DNA of 64,000 nt from positions 62,001-126,000 of the forward strand of contig JAEESN010000005.1 in assembly GCA_016286365.1 (NCBI GenBank). The letters run 5' to 3'. A program made the position numbers and the translations under genes. The DNA is from Treponema sp. (lineage in GTDB: Bacteria > Spirochaetota > Spirochaetia > Treponematales > Treponemataceae). The notes beneath the pieces are model-generated. The model worked only from the letters and a program-made list of their open reading frames with translations. It made no database searches and had not been told where the DNA came from. This document shows positions 1 through 8,798 of the stretch, in pieces; within the stretch, counting starts at the first letter, position 1, and each line of letters opens with the position of its first letter.

Positions 1-485
1 AAAAATGTATTTTCTGCATGGCCACCTTCTGCCTGTAAAATCATCTTATAAAAATCAGGGTCAGGTTTTGCAAGACCGATTTTATTAGAAGCATAAGTCT
101 GGTCAAAAAGAGAATAATCTCCACGCTCAAGATGATTTTCCCAGTGACTCTGAATTGTATTTGTTCCGCAGATTACACGGTTTTTTTTTCTTAATTCTGT
201 AATCAATGTGGCTGTATCTTCGTTCAAAACAGGATGAAAATAAAGTCTGAATAAATCCGATTTTACAGGTGGGATTTTTGTATCTTTGATACGTTCATTA
301 AAAGCCTGCCAGAATTCATTTACAGAGATTTTTCCTGTCTGCAAAAGGTTCCAGATATCTTTTTCTGTGCTGTCAGACTTACAGATTTCAAAAAATTCTG
401 TCTTATGAATGCCCAAAGATGAATAAAGAGAATCCATTTCGAAGGTGGTTGTAACTACACCACCCATATCAAATATAAACAACAT
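1..485 (-). CDS. HAD-superfamily hydrolase, 3' end outside the window
   Basis: The frame begins at an ATG at 485 and runs off the left edge, giving 161 codons. The N-terminus MLFIFDMGGVV is HAD motif I, with the nucleophile Asp in DMGGV. Later residues (CGTNT as motif II-like, then KIGLAKPDPDFY as the motif III Lys region) fit a subclass IA phosphatase such as a sugar-phosphate or phosphoglycolate phosphatase-like enzyme. The substrate cannot be told from sequence. A TATATT hexamer lies 6 nt before the ATG and no Shine-Dalgarno is visible, so a leaderless start is possible. The gene is divergent from the signalling gene at 594. Confidence 0.8.
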   Translation of the reverse strand, partial: MLFIFDMGGVVTTTFEMDSLYSSLGIHKTEFFEICKSDSTEKDIWNLLQTGKISVNEFWQAFNERIKDTKIPPVKSDLFRLYFHPVLNEDTATLITELRKKNRVICGTNTIQSHWENHLERGDYSLFDQTYASNKIGLAKPDPDFYKMILQAEGGHAENTF

Positions 486-593
486 TCTTATAATATATAG
501 AAAAATCAAAGAAAAATCTATTTTTGTTTACGACTGGGGAAATTTGAAATATAATATAGTTATAATAAAGTAATACAAAGAATAAGGTGTTTT

Positions 594-2240
594 GTGAAAA
601 AGTTTGAACCGGATAAAGAAAAATTAGGTCTCCTCTATTTTGTTGGAATTCTTGTAGCGCTTATACTTGTACTCGGATTCTTTGAATTGAACATAAGCGA
701 TATCTTTTTAAAGTCCACAACAAAAAGCCTTATAGATAAATGCGAATTCAATGCTACAACCATAAACTCCAGAATCTTAGAAGAATCAAACGGAAAGCCT
801 ATTCCTCCTTCTCCTTCATTTACATATAAGGATGGAGAAAGGCGCCTTTATCTTTCGGAAACTGATTACATAAGCGACAAGGAATTTAAAAACACCTTCT
901 CTAAAAAATCATTTGATAATTCTGAATACATCTTTGTAGTAGATCACTTTGGAAACATCTTCTTTTCTTCCGACAGCGAAAATAAGCTCTGCTATTTTGA
1001 AAACCTCTATAACTTCTTTTCGCGCATTCAGCTGGAAAGCAATTCCACACTGGATGAGATACAGAAAAAAATTGTAAATAAAGAATCAGGTTCGTTCATA
1101 TATAAAATCGGTGGGCAGGAAAGACTCAGCAGTTATGTCCCTATTCCTTTGATTAACTGGTATGTTTTTTCGGTTATTCCAAGAAGCTATGTAAACTCTC
1201 AGGAACGCTCGATTTCTTCCATCTTCTTTTTAATCATCATTATAAATATCTTTGCCTTTGTAATTACATACATTGTTTTAAGACACAATCTTCAGAATCA
1301 GGATTATGTAACTGTATCAGATAAACACGGAACTTTAGTATACGGGCAGAATCAGTATCTTTTAATGGAGTTTGATTTTGGTAAAAACATAATCAACCTT
1401 ACAGGAGATTCGGAATTCATACTCGGGCAGAAGATGCATAAATTAAGCATTACCGAATTCATTCCTTATCTTGAATATATTCATCCTGATGACAGTTCAC
1501 TTGCGGAACAGGTAATGGATTTTATCAGGAACCAGGGATTTAATTACAGTGCAGAATTCAGATTTAAATGTGCAGACGGTGAATACTACTGGTTCCATTT
1601 AAACAGCTCGAATATTTTCGATAAGGAAGGCCACAACATAAAATACATAGTAAACCTTGTAAATGTCAATTCACGCACAGTGGTTTATAAAGATAAGGAA
1701 TATAACCTTCAGTTTGATGAGCTTACCGGCGTTCTTCATAATTCAATTTTCCAGGAAAAGATTCATTCATTCCTGCAGAAGACAAAAAATAAATCAACTT
1801 CTGCCCTCTTTGTAATCGACCTTGATGATCTTAAAAAGATTAACATCAGACTTGGTCATTCTTACGGCGATATTGCAATTCAGAATGCGGCAAAACACAT
1901 CTCGCTGGTATTCAGCCAGAAAGATATAATCGGAAGAATAAGTGGAAATAAATTTGGTGTTTTACTCTGCCTGAATAAAAATCTTACAGAAGAAAAGGCC
2001 TTCAACATCATAAACGAAAAGGCACAGATGCTCTGTAATGTCCTTTCCCTCATCTATTCAGATAAAAAACGAAATTCAAAAATTACGGCCAGCATAGGAA
2101 TTTCAATCTACCCTTTCCACGGTCAGAATTTTACAGAAATGCTCCAGTCCGCAGAATCGGCTCTTTATTCTGTTAAGCAGAACGGTAAAAATGGTTATAA
2201 GATTTACAGCCAGGGCGGAAAAAGAGAAATCTCTATCTAA
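594..2240 (+). CDS. Membrane sensor with PAS and degenerate GGDEF domain
   Basis: This 548-aa protein starts at GTG behind an AAGG-type ribosome site. It has a membrane segment at about 12-30, an extracytoplasmic region of about 170 residues resembling a Cache-type sensor, a second membrane segment at about 206-228, a PAS_3-like domain at about 255-365 (YIHPDD, FRFKCADGEYYWF) and a GGDEF domain at about 378-540 (DELTGVLHN, FVIDLDDLKKIN). The catalytic GGDEF signature is SGNKF at 450-454, so diguanylate cyclase activity is doubtful. It may be a receptor or an inactive regulator in cyclic-di-GMP signalling. It overlaps the convergent lipid kinase by 4 nt. Confidence 0.85.
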   Translation: MKKFEPDKEKLGLLYFVGILVALILVLGFFELNISDIFLKSTTKSLIDKCEFNATTINSRILEESNGKPIPPSPSFTYKDGERRLYLSETDYISDKEFKNTFSKKSFDNSEYIFVVDHFGNIFFSSDSENKLCYFENLYNFFSRIQLESNSTLDEIQKKIVNKESGSFIYKIGGQERLSSYVPIPLINWYVFSVIPRSYVNSQERSISSIFFLIIIINIFAFVITYIVLRHNLQNQDYVTVSDKHGTLVYGQNQYLLMEFDFGKNIINLTGDSEFILGQKMHKLSITEFIPYLEYIHPDDSSLAEQVMDFIRNQGFNYSAEFRFKCADGEYYWFHLNSSNIFDKEGHNIKYIVNLVNVNSRTVVYKDKEYNLQFDELTGVLHNSIFQEKIHSFLQKTKNKSTSALFVIDLDDLKKINIRLGHSYGDIAIQNAAKHISLVFSQKDIIGRISGNKFGVLLCLNKNLTEEKAFNIINEKAQMLCNVLSLIYSDKKRNSKITASIGISIYPFHGQNFTEMLQSAESALYSVKQNGKNGYKIYSQGGKREISI

Positions 2241-3094
2241 TTATACACAGCGCGATAGCTTGAAACGTTCGAAATAGTTTCACCGTCTATCTGCAGTGCC
2301 TGCGGCTTATCAAATTCTACTGTGATGTCGTGTCCCTTAAAGAAAGAAACAATATCGGTATATTTTGTATGAGTTCCTGTAAAAATCTTTGGGAAAATCA
2401 TGAGAATTTTTAAAGCAAAAGCTTTGTGGCAGATTACACAGGTTAATGTCTTTTCTTTATTAAGTCTGTCCTGATCCGGAGCAATCATCATACCGCCACC
2501 GTAAAAACGACCGAGCATTGAAGGAGCAAGCCATACATGCTTAAAATGATGAACTTCGCCGTCTACAGTAACTTTTGCATTAGAAGGATGGAACTTTCCT
2601 AAAAGCCCCTTGATTGCAATTCCTGCATAATTTACTTTCTTATCTGATTTTTCCCTAACCCTGTCGCCTTCTTCGCAGCAGTATCCGTCGATTCCGTAAC
2701 CGATTCCGTTTATGAACTTATGCTTTACGCCGTTTACATAAACATCAGGAAGAGATTTGATGTAATCCTGGAGCGGGATAAGGTTATTTATGAATTTACA
2801 TTTATCTTTGATGTCGTTGAAAAAGTCGTTTCCACTTCCACAAGGATAAAGATAAACTTTCTTGCATGGCTTTGTTCCATAAATATCATCGGCAAAGCGT
2901 GTTAAAGTTCCGTCTCCACCTGCAATAATCAGTTCGTCAGATGCAGAAATCTTTGAACAGAAATCCTTTACATTCTGAAAATTTGTTATGTCCGTAAAAT
3001 CGATTTTTTTGTTACGGAAGATTTCTTTAAGTTCTGATTCAACTAAAGCACCTTTTTTGTTATTCGAAAGCGGGTTAAATAAAACGTGTATCAT
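2237..3094 (-). CDS. Diacylglycerol/lipid kinase family protein
   Basis: This 285-aa cytoplasmic protein carries the DAGK catalytic domain: GGDGT at 59-63 is the nucleotide-binding signature, followed by the PCGSGNDF motif and a C-terminal half of the YegS/DgkB type. Family members phosphorylate diacylglycerol or related lipids with ATP. It lies directly upstream of plsC on the opposite side of a short gap (18 nt between plsC stop and nothing else intervening on the strand order: plsC is transcribed first, then this gene). The pair probably forms a small phospholipid operon. The substrate is inferred only at family level. The start is ATG with an AAGGAA site. Confidence 0.85.
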   Translation of the reverse strand: MIHVLFNPLSNNKKGALVESELKEIFRNKKIDFTDITNFQNVKDFCSKISASDELIIAGGDGTLTRFADDIYGTKPCKKVYLYPCGSGNDFFNDIKDKCKFINNLIPLQDYIKSLPDVYVNGVKHKFINGIGYGIDGYCCEEGDRVREKSDKKVNYAGIAIKGLLGKFHPSNAKVTVDGEVHHFKHVWLAPSMLGRFYGGGMMIAPDQDRLNKEKTLTCVICHKAFALKILMIFPKIFTGTHTKYTDIVSFFKGHDITVEFDKPQALQIDGETISNVSSYRAVYN

Positions 3095-3112
3095 TTGTTT
3101 CCTTCTATAAAA

Positions 3113-3949
3113 TTATTTACCAAGTTTTTCCAGCATCATATTTCTGATTTTTTCAGATAAATCAACTGTAGGCATATCTTTATAATCATCGGCATACAAT
3201 ACGCTGATGACATCAAAATTTACTATTGTTTTTTTCCATGGGAAATTTTTGTGAACTTTTTCGGTTCCTTCGATAGTACAAATTACAATCGGACACAATG
3301 CTTTTTCTGCAATCTTAAGACAGCCCGGTTTAAAATCGAGGAGCTCACCTGTTTTACTTCTGCGACCTTCCGGGAAAACACCGACAGAAATAACATCATC
3401 CTTGATATAATTAATTGCCTTGATGATTGTTAATAAAGCGTTTCTTACATCTTTACGGTCTATTGGAAGATATAAAGCACGCTTCATGTATGCACGGCAT
3501 AAAACAATTTTAAAATTTTCAGGTTTTGAAATATATGCAATCTGTTCTTTTTTAAGAACCATGGCCTGAATCATGTTATCGAGGTTTGAGCGGTGATTTG
3601 CAATTGCTAAAAAGCGTGTACCAAACGGCACTTTTTCGAGCCCTGTAACACGTACTTTTACGCGGAAGAAATTTGTAATATACGAATACCAGAGGATGAA
3701 AATTGCATTAAAAACTTTTGAAGGCTTATCGTAATCCTTATTCGGACGGATAAAAAACGAAACACTTATAAAAAAGAGCCAGATGATGATGAAAATTACA
3801 AGATATGAGGCAACAAGAGCGGCAAGTCCAAGCCCTATTCCCTTTAATATATTCAAAGCAGCGGATGATGAGTTATTTATAAAATAATAAACAATTGTAA
3901 AAACTCCGCACAAAAGACTTAAGATGTTATTCAAAATGTTTAAAATCAT
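3113..3949 (-). CDS. plsC: 1-acyl-glycerol-3-phosphate acyltransferase (PlsC family)
   Basis: This 278-aa protein has two N-terminal membrane segments (about 8-25 and 38-65). The acyltransferase domain carries the HX4D catalytic motif HRSNLD at 119-124 and the substrate motif FPEGRRS at 192-198. PlsC enzymes transfer an acyl chain to lysophosphatidate to make phosphatidate at the inner membrane face. The gene is followed after 18 nt by the lipid kinase, which fits a shared role in phospholipid turnover. TATAAT at 3955-3960 ends only 5 nt before the ATG and there is no Shine-Dalgarno, so the message may be almost leaderless. Confidence 0.85.
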   Translation of the reverse strand: MILNILNNILSLLCGVFTIVYYFINNSSSAALNILKGIGLGLAALVASYLVIFIIIWLFFISVSFFIRPNKDYDKPSKVFNAIFILWYSYITNFFRVKVRVTGLEKVPFGTRFLAIANHRSNLDNMIQAMVLKKEQIAYISKPENFKIVLCRAYMKRALYLPIDRKDVRNALLTIIKAINYIKDDVISVGVFPEGRRSKTGELLDFKPGCLKIAEKALCPIVICTIEGTEKVHKNFPWKKTIVNFDVISVLYADDYKDMPTVDLSEKIRNMMLEKLGK

Positions 3950-4028
3950 AGTTTATTATATCACATAAATTTAGATTGATAAATATGGAAGAGAATGGAT
4001 GTTATTTAATGGATATAAGGCTTGAGAA

Positions 4029-4151
4029 TTATTCTAGAAAACGTTTGAATAATCGTTCCGTTTCCCCTGCTAATCGAAAATCAGCATCTGCATGATTTAT
4101 TCTCCAGGAAAAATCATGGTCTATAATTTCCGAATCATAAAGTAAAGCCGG
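4029..4151 (-). pseudogene. Possible gene remnant, 40-residue open frame without a start
   Basis: In the gap between plsC and the small lipoprotein, the minus strand holds 40 sense codons ending in TAA, preceded in frame by a stop and with no start codon. The translation (from PALLYDSEIIDHDFSW to KRFLE) has protein-like composition. It may be the tail of a decayed gene or chance. I do not recognise a family. The rest of 3961-4173 holds nothing I can identify. Confidence 0.2.
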
Positions 4152-4173
4152 TTAGCGGTTTGAGGCTATCATA

Positions 4174-4560
4174 TCAATCTTCAGGAAGTGATTTCAATTT
4201 TGCATATAAGTTAGTGAAACCTGGTTTTGAAAAAATGCGTAAAGTTCCGTTTTTTGAATCTTCATTGTCCATTGTAAAAGTCTGTGTAATTTCAGACTTA
4301 GAGGTTGGTCCCGAATGAAGGGATGCAATATAAGATTCACCTTGTTTCTTTACAGTATAAAATTTCTCAGAATCTGTTTTAAAGAACTTATATTTACTAC
4401 TTGAAACAAAAATTATATATGAGTCAGTAGGGAAAGATGAAAACCATGCTGTTTCCACAAAAGGGTTGTTTTCTGGTTCATTTTTACATGCCGTAAAGAA
4501 AGTTGCTGTAAGAAAAACTAAAAGAGTAATAAAGAGTTTCGTAATTTTTTTTAAATTCAT
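4174..4560 (-). CDS. Small lipoprotein of unknown function
   Basis: This 128-aa protein begins MNLKKITKLFITLLVF and has a lipobox (FFTAC), so it is probably lipidated and held at the outer or inner membrane. The remaining residues show no family I recognise. The frame is open much further upstream (to 4794), but I reject the long form: a consensus promoter lies inside that extension (4583-4611), a GGAG site precedes the ATG at 4560, and the signal peptide starts there. The stop is near 4174, after KLKSLPED. No partner gene is obvious. Confidence 0.7.
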   Translation of the reverse strand: MNLKKITKLFITLLVFLTATFFTACKNEPENNPFVETAWFSSFPTDSYIIFVSSSKYKFFKTDSEKFYTVKKQGESYIASLHSGPTSKSEITQTFTMDNEDSKNGTLRIFSKPGFTNLYAKLKSLPED

Positions 4561-4582
4561 TTTTTTCTCCGTTTTTATTAAA

Positions 4583-4611
4583 ATTATAAATGTATATGTA
4601 TGACTTGTCAA
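4583..4611 (-). promoter_or_regulatory. Consensus sigma-70 promoter of the small lipoprotein gene
   Basis: On the minus strand TTGACA (4611-4606) and TATAAT (4588-4583) are separated by exactly 17 nt, a full match to the sigma-70 consensus. The transcript would start near 4576, 16 nt before the ATG at 4560, leaving room for the GGAG site only. Confidence 0.8.
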
Positions 4612-4931
4612 TTGAATCATAACTAATGCCTTTAAAAAGAAATGCCAGAAACTTCCACCTGCAGATGTGTTTGCAGAAGAGTCCGTTTTTATATTAAGGC
4701 AAAATTCATTTTTAAAAGAATTGAATTCACACCTAAATCTCAATTTGTTGTGAACTAAATCTGGCAAAGATTCTAAGCCGACAACAGGCGACATTGCTCC
4801 CCCTCCCCCTCACACCCCTCTTATTTTTTTAGTTATTATGCATAGAAACAATATTGATTTTAAATCCGAAATCAATTAATCTTAAACAAAAGTGAAAAAG
4901 GGTTTTGCCCTTATCTTTCAGGAGTATATTT
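4612..4931. other. Intergenic region with C-rich tract and 8-8-8 inverted repeat
   Basis: This stretch separates the lipoprotein from the symporter. Codons at 4612-4794 (minus) are open but lie upstream of the promoter, so they are probably not translated with it. At 4798-4818 there is a C-rich tract with tandem CCCCCT units. At 4853-4876 there is a perfect inverted repeat (ATTGATTT, 8-nt spacer, AAATCAAT), a possible operator for the symporter gene. AAGGG and CCCTT at about 4898-4912 could pair just before the ribosome site. No gene is supported here. Confidence 0.4.
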
Positions 4932-6494
4932 ATGATTCTTAAAATTGCAATGTTAATCATCTTTTTTGCAATTATGATTGGTGTTGGATTTTTTTCCCGC
5001 CGCCAGGCAAAAGATGTTAATGGATTTGTTCTTGGTGGACGCAGTGTTGGTCCATGGCTTACAGCCTTTGCTTACGGAACATCTTATTTTTCTGCCGTTA
5101 TCTTTGTCGGATATGCCGGTCAGTTTGGTTGGAACTTTGGTGTTTCTTCTACATGGATTGGTTTGGGAAATGCCTTTATTGGTTCTTTAATGCCTTGGGC
5201 AATTCTTGGACGCCGCACACGTATTATGACACAGCACTTGAATTCAAAAACAATGCCTGATTATTTTGGTCAGCGTTTTGAATCAAAGGGTCTTAAGGTT
5301 GCAGCTTCTGCTATTACCTTCCTCTTCCTTATTCCATACACAGCTTCACTTTTCAACGGTCTTTCTCGTCTTTTCCGCATGGCTTTTAATGTTGATTATT
5401 CGGTTTGTGTAATTGTTATGGCTATCTTAACTGCAGTTTACGTAATTGTTGGTGGTTATATGGCTACTGCCTTGAACGACTTTATCCAGGGAATCATCAT
5501 GCTCTTTGGTATTGTAGCAGTTATTCTTGCAGTTCTTTCTAAAAACGGCGGATTCATGCAGTCGCTTGCTCTTATGTCAGAAATTGAATCTCCTGTATTA
5601 AAGGGTGCATATACTTCGTTCTTTGGTCCTGAACCGTTCTATCTCTTAGTTGTTGTTCTTCTTACTTCTCTTGGTACATGGGGACTTCCACAGATGGTTG
5701 GAAAATTCTATGCAATCAAAAACGAACGCTCAATTAAAATCGGAACAATGATTTCTACATTCTTTGCAATCATAGTTGCAGGCGGATGTTACTTCCTTGG
5801 TGGATTTGGACGTCTCTTCTGTAAACCGGAACAGGTTTCTGCAGAAGGCTTTGACAGTATCATTCCTACAATGCTTTCTGGTCTTGGTGATGTTCTTATT
5901 GCAGTTGTTTTAATCTTAGTTCTTTCTGCTTCTATGTCTACACTTTCTTCTCTTGTTCTTACTTCAAGCTCTACACTCACACTCGATTTTATCAATTCAT
6001 TTAAGAAGAAACAGTCTGATGAAAAAAAGAATCTTTTAGTTATGAGAATATTTGTTGCTGTATTCATTATTATTTCTGCAGTAATCGCAATTGTTCAGGC
6101 TAAGAGCCGCGTTACATTCATTGCTCAGCTCATGGGTATTTCATGGGGTGCTCTTTCCGGTGCATTCTTAGCTCCGTTCCTTTACGGACTTTACTGGAAA
6201 AAGACAAGCAAAGCTGCAGTTGTTACATCATTCACCTTCGGCTGTACTTTGATGATTATCCAGCTTTTCATTTCGATGGGATTCATTCATGTTCAGGGAG
6301 CTTTCTTAGGATTAATCTTTAAGAATTCACTCTACTCTGGTGTATTCAGCATGCTTGCTTCTTTGATTATTGTTCCTGTTGTAAGCTTGATTTCTGCAAA
6401 AACAAGGCCTGCAAACGTTGAACAGATGTTCAAATGCTATGATACAACTGTTACCGTACAGGCCAAGAATGTTCTTACAGATGAAGAAGAGTAA
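4932..6494 (+). CDS. Sodium:solute symporter (SSS family)
   Basis: This 520-aa integral membrane protein has about 13 hydrophobic segments. The start of the SSS fold is clear: GFFSRRQAKDVNGFVLGGRS then GPWLTAFAYGTSYFSAV, which contains the helix-1 sodium-site region. The protein should use the sodium gradient to import a small solute; the substrate is unknown. The ATG at 4932 has a CAGGAG site 7 nt upstream; an earlier in-frame ATG at 4905 lacks one. It ends 11 nt from the convergent lysA stop. Location next to lysA-ddh does not by itself show an amino-acid substrate. Confidence 0.88.
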   Translation: MILKIAMLIIFFAIMIGVGFFSRRQAKDVNGFVLGGRSVGPWLTAFAYGTSYFSAVIFVGYAGQFGWNFGVSSTWIGLGNAFIGSLMPWAILGRRTRIMTQHLNSKTMPDYFGQRFESKGLKVAASAITFLFLIPYTASLFNGLSRLFRMAFNVDYSVCVIVMAILTAVYVIVGGYMATALNDFIQGIIMLFGIVAVILAVLSKNGGFMQSLALMSEIESPVLKGAYTSFFGPEPFYLLVVVLLTSLGTWGLPQMVGKFYAIKNERSIKIGTMISTFFAIIVAGGCYFLGGFGRLFCKPEQVSAEGFDSIIPTMLSGLGDVLIAVVLILVLSASMSTLSSLVLTSSSTLTLDFINSFKKKQSDEKKNLLVMRIFVAVFIIISAVIAIVQAKSRVTFIAQLMGISWGALSGAFLAPFLYGLYWKKTSKAAVVTSFTFGCTLMIIQLFISMGFIHVQGAFLGLIFKNSLYSGVFSMLASLIIVPVVSLISAKTRPANVEQMFKCYDTTVTVQAKNVLTDEEE

Positions 6495-6505
6495 GTTTTA
6501 ATACG

Positions 6506-7768
6506 CTAGAATAAACGCATTAAATCTTTAATTGTTTCGCGTCTGCGGATCAATTTTACCTTTCCATCACGGCAGATTAAAACTTCTGCCGGACGAGGGC
6601 GGCTGTTGTAGGTTGAACACATGCTCCAGCCGTATGCACCGGTGTCTAAAACACAAGCCAGGTCTCCCCTCTCCATCTGTGGTAAAGGTCTGTCCTTTGC
6701 AAGAAGGTCACCGGATTCGCAGATGTTTCCACACACATTCTGGTTTACAAGTTTGTCGCGGCTAACGGTTTTTCCATCACGGATAACTTCTATATCGTGA
6801 TGAGAATCGTACATGCTTGGACGAACTAAAACATTCATACCGATATCTGTTCCTGCAAAGCTGTGACCCGCATTCTGTTTTACCGCATGAACGCGTCCCA
6901 AAATTACAGAACCTTCTGCAACACAGTAACGTCCAGGTTCAGATTTGAACATCGGAGCAAAACCATACTTAGAAACAAAATCATCCAGAAGCGGTTCAAG
7001 CTTTTTCTTAAAATCTTCCATCGGGTATTCTTTTTCGTCATCAAGCTTGTGATAAGGGATTCCGTATCCCCCTCCAAAATCGATGAACTTTAAATCCTTA
7101 AACTTAAGGGCAATCTGTAAAAAATTTTTAACGGCTTCGAGGTAAGGTTCCCCTGTCATAAAGCCCGAACCGATGTGCTGGTTAATGCCTGCAATTGTAA
7201 GCTTATATTTTTCTACAATCTGGAAAATCTGGGGGATATCTTCTTCGGCAATTCCAAACTTAGTTTTCTTTCCGCCTGTTACAACCTTTTCGCAGTGGCC
7301 GGCGCCAACACCAGGGTTTATACGGACAGCACAAAGTCTTTTATCTTCAGAAAGTTCAAGATCTGCACAGCACTGACCAAAAAGTTCAAGCTGAGAAAGA
7401 CTATCCAGACTTGTGATTACTCCCTTTTTAATCGCATAGATTAATTCATCAGGGCTTACGTTGTTTGGAATAAAGAAGATGCGTTCCTTTGGAAAACCTG
7501 CCTTAAAAAGCATTTCGATTTCGCCAGGGCTCATAGCATCACAGTTAATTCCTTCTTCTAATGCAAGCTTTAAGATGTGAATGTTTGTATTAGCCTTTAC
7601 AGAATAGTTTGCAGTATAAGGATATTTTGTAATAACCTGATTTACCTTATGCATTCTGTCGCGGAGGATTCTTTCGTTATAAACATAAAGAGGAGTTCCG
7701 TATTCAGAAGCAATTTTTTCAGGATTATTTCCTTCAAAAAAGTTTACGCTGTCTACAAATGAATTCAT
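6506..7768 (-). CDS. lysA: Diaminopimelate decarboxylase
   Basis: This 420-aa PLP enzyme makes L-lysine from meso-diaminopimelate, the last step of lysine synthesis. The PLP lysine is K58 in YSVKANTN. The fold-type III glycine-rich phosphate loop appears as IDFGGGYGIPY, and the C-terminal domain has EPGRYCVAEG and CESGDLLAKDR, where the Cys contributes to the dimer active site. Length fits the family. It follows ddh after 8 nt on the same strand, so the two enzymes that make and decarboxylate DAP are co-transcribed. The ATG follows a TAGGAG ribosome site. Confidence 0.95.
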   Translation of the reverse strand: MNSFVDSVNFFEGNNPEKIASEYGTPLYVYNERILRDRMHKVNQVITKYPYTANYSVKANTNIHILKLALEEGINCDAMSPGEIEMLFKAGFPKERIFFIPNNVSPDELIYAIKKGVITSLDSLSQLELFGQCCADLELSEDKRLCAVRINPGVGAGHCEKVVTGGKKTKFGIAEEDIPQIFQIVEKYKLTIAGINQHIGSGFMTGEPYLEAVKNFLQIALKFKDLKFIDFGGGYGIPYHKLDDEKEYPMEDFKKKLEPLLDDFVSKYGFAPMFKSEPGRYCVAEGSVILGRVHAVKQNAGHSFAGTDIGMNVLVRPSMYDSHHDIEVIRDGKTVSRDKLVNQNVCGNICESGDLLAKDRPLPQMERGDLACVLDTGAYGWSMCSTYNSRPRPAEVLICRDGKVKLIRRRETIKDLMRLF

Positions 7769-7776
7769 AATTTCTC

Positions 7777-8757
7777 CTAGAGCATGTGTGCCCTTAATTC
7801 TTCGCCACTCAACGGTGAAAGATATGCAGGTGCTACATCGAATACTGTCTTACATCCGTTCTGTCCTTCCTTGTGCATGCGGAAAATAGCGCGGGCATAA
7901 GCGATGAGTACACTTGATGTAAATGCAGGGTTTGAATCAAGCTTGAGGCTGTATTCAATTACGTTGTTGTATTCTTTATCCCAGCCTGTTTTTCCAGAGC
8001 GGAATACAAATCCACCGTGAGGAATACCTGAGTGATTTTTCTTGAGTTCTTCTTCTGTTATGAAGTGAACTGTTGTATCGTAATCTGCAAAGTAGTTTGG
8101 CATTTCCTTGATTTCTTTTTCGATTTTTGCCTTGTCTGCCCCTTCTTCTGCCACAACAAAACATTCACGAGTGTGCTTCTGTCTTGTAGAAAGCTCAGGA
8201 TTTTTTCCTGCACGCACAGCATCGAGTGCCGAATGAACAGGAATTGTATACTGCTTACCGTCTTTTACACCAGGCACACGGCGGATTGCATCAGAATGTC
8301 CCTGAGAAACACCCTTTCCCCAGAATGTATAATCATTTCCATCAGGGAGGATGCAGTTACCGTAAAGACGCATCAAAGAGAACATACCTGGATCCCATCC
8401 ACAGCTGATTAAAGCGATGTGACCGTTATCTTTTGCAGCCTTATCAACATTAGAAAAATGAAGAGGGATATTTGCGTGAGTATCAAAACTGTCGATTACG
8501 TTAAAATATTTTGCATATTCAGGAGTCTGTTTTGGAAGATCAGTTGCACTTCCACCGCAGATAACAAGAACATCAACTTCGCTCTTGTGTTTTTCTACTT
8601 CCGAAACATTATAAACAGGAACACCAGAAGTTAACAATTTTAAAGAAGACGGATCACGACGTGTAAAAACACATGAAAGCTCCATGTCCGGACAATTCTT
8701 TACAGCACATTCAACACCTTTTCCAAGGTTACCATAACCTAAAATACCGATTTTCAT
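7777..8757 (-). CDS. ddh: meso-Diaminopimelate dehydrogenase
   Basis: This 326-aa NADPH-dependent enzyme makes meso-DAP from tetrahydrodipicolinate in one step, bypassing the succinylase/acetylase branches. The Rossmann motif GYGNLG is at 7-12, and the middle region (SCGWDPGMFSL, WGKGVSQGHSDAIRR) is typical of Ddh. It is followed by lysA in the same operon. An AAGGAG site precedes the ATG. The gap to the upstream regulator gene holds a weak 5-bp hairpin (GCATC/GATGC, about 8772-8789) that could reduce read-through. Use of the dehydrogenase branch suggests ammonium-rich growth conditions, as in a gut. Confidence 0.93.
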   Translation of the reverse strand: MKIGILGYGNLGKGVECAVKNCPDMELSCVFTRRDPSSLKLLTSGVPVYNVSEVEKHKSEVDVLVICGGSATDLPKQTPEYAKYFNVIDSFDTHANIPLHFSNVDKAAKDNGHIALISCGWDPGMFSLMRLYGNCILPDGNDYTFWGKGVSQGHSDAIRRVPGVKDGKQYTIPVHSALDAVRAGKNPELSTRQKHTRECFVVAEEGADKAKIEKEIKEMPNYFADYDTTVHFITEEELKKNHSGIPHGGFVFRSGKTGWDKEYNNVIEYSLKLDSNPAFTSSVLIAYARAIFRMHKEGQNGCKTVFDVAPAYLSPLSGEELRAHML

Positions 8758-8798
8758 ATTTACTCCTTAAAGCATCGTTTTTGTGATGCCATTATTTA

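Noticed and set aside
4561-4794. N-terminal extension of the small lipoprotein frame to 206 aa
   Set aside because: A consensus promoter (4583-4611) lies inside it and the signal peptide with its own ribosome site starts at 4560. The extension looks like incidental open frame.
4796-4820. G-quadruplex in the C-rich tract
   Set aside because: Only three clear G-runs on the minus strand, so a four-run structure is not supported.
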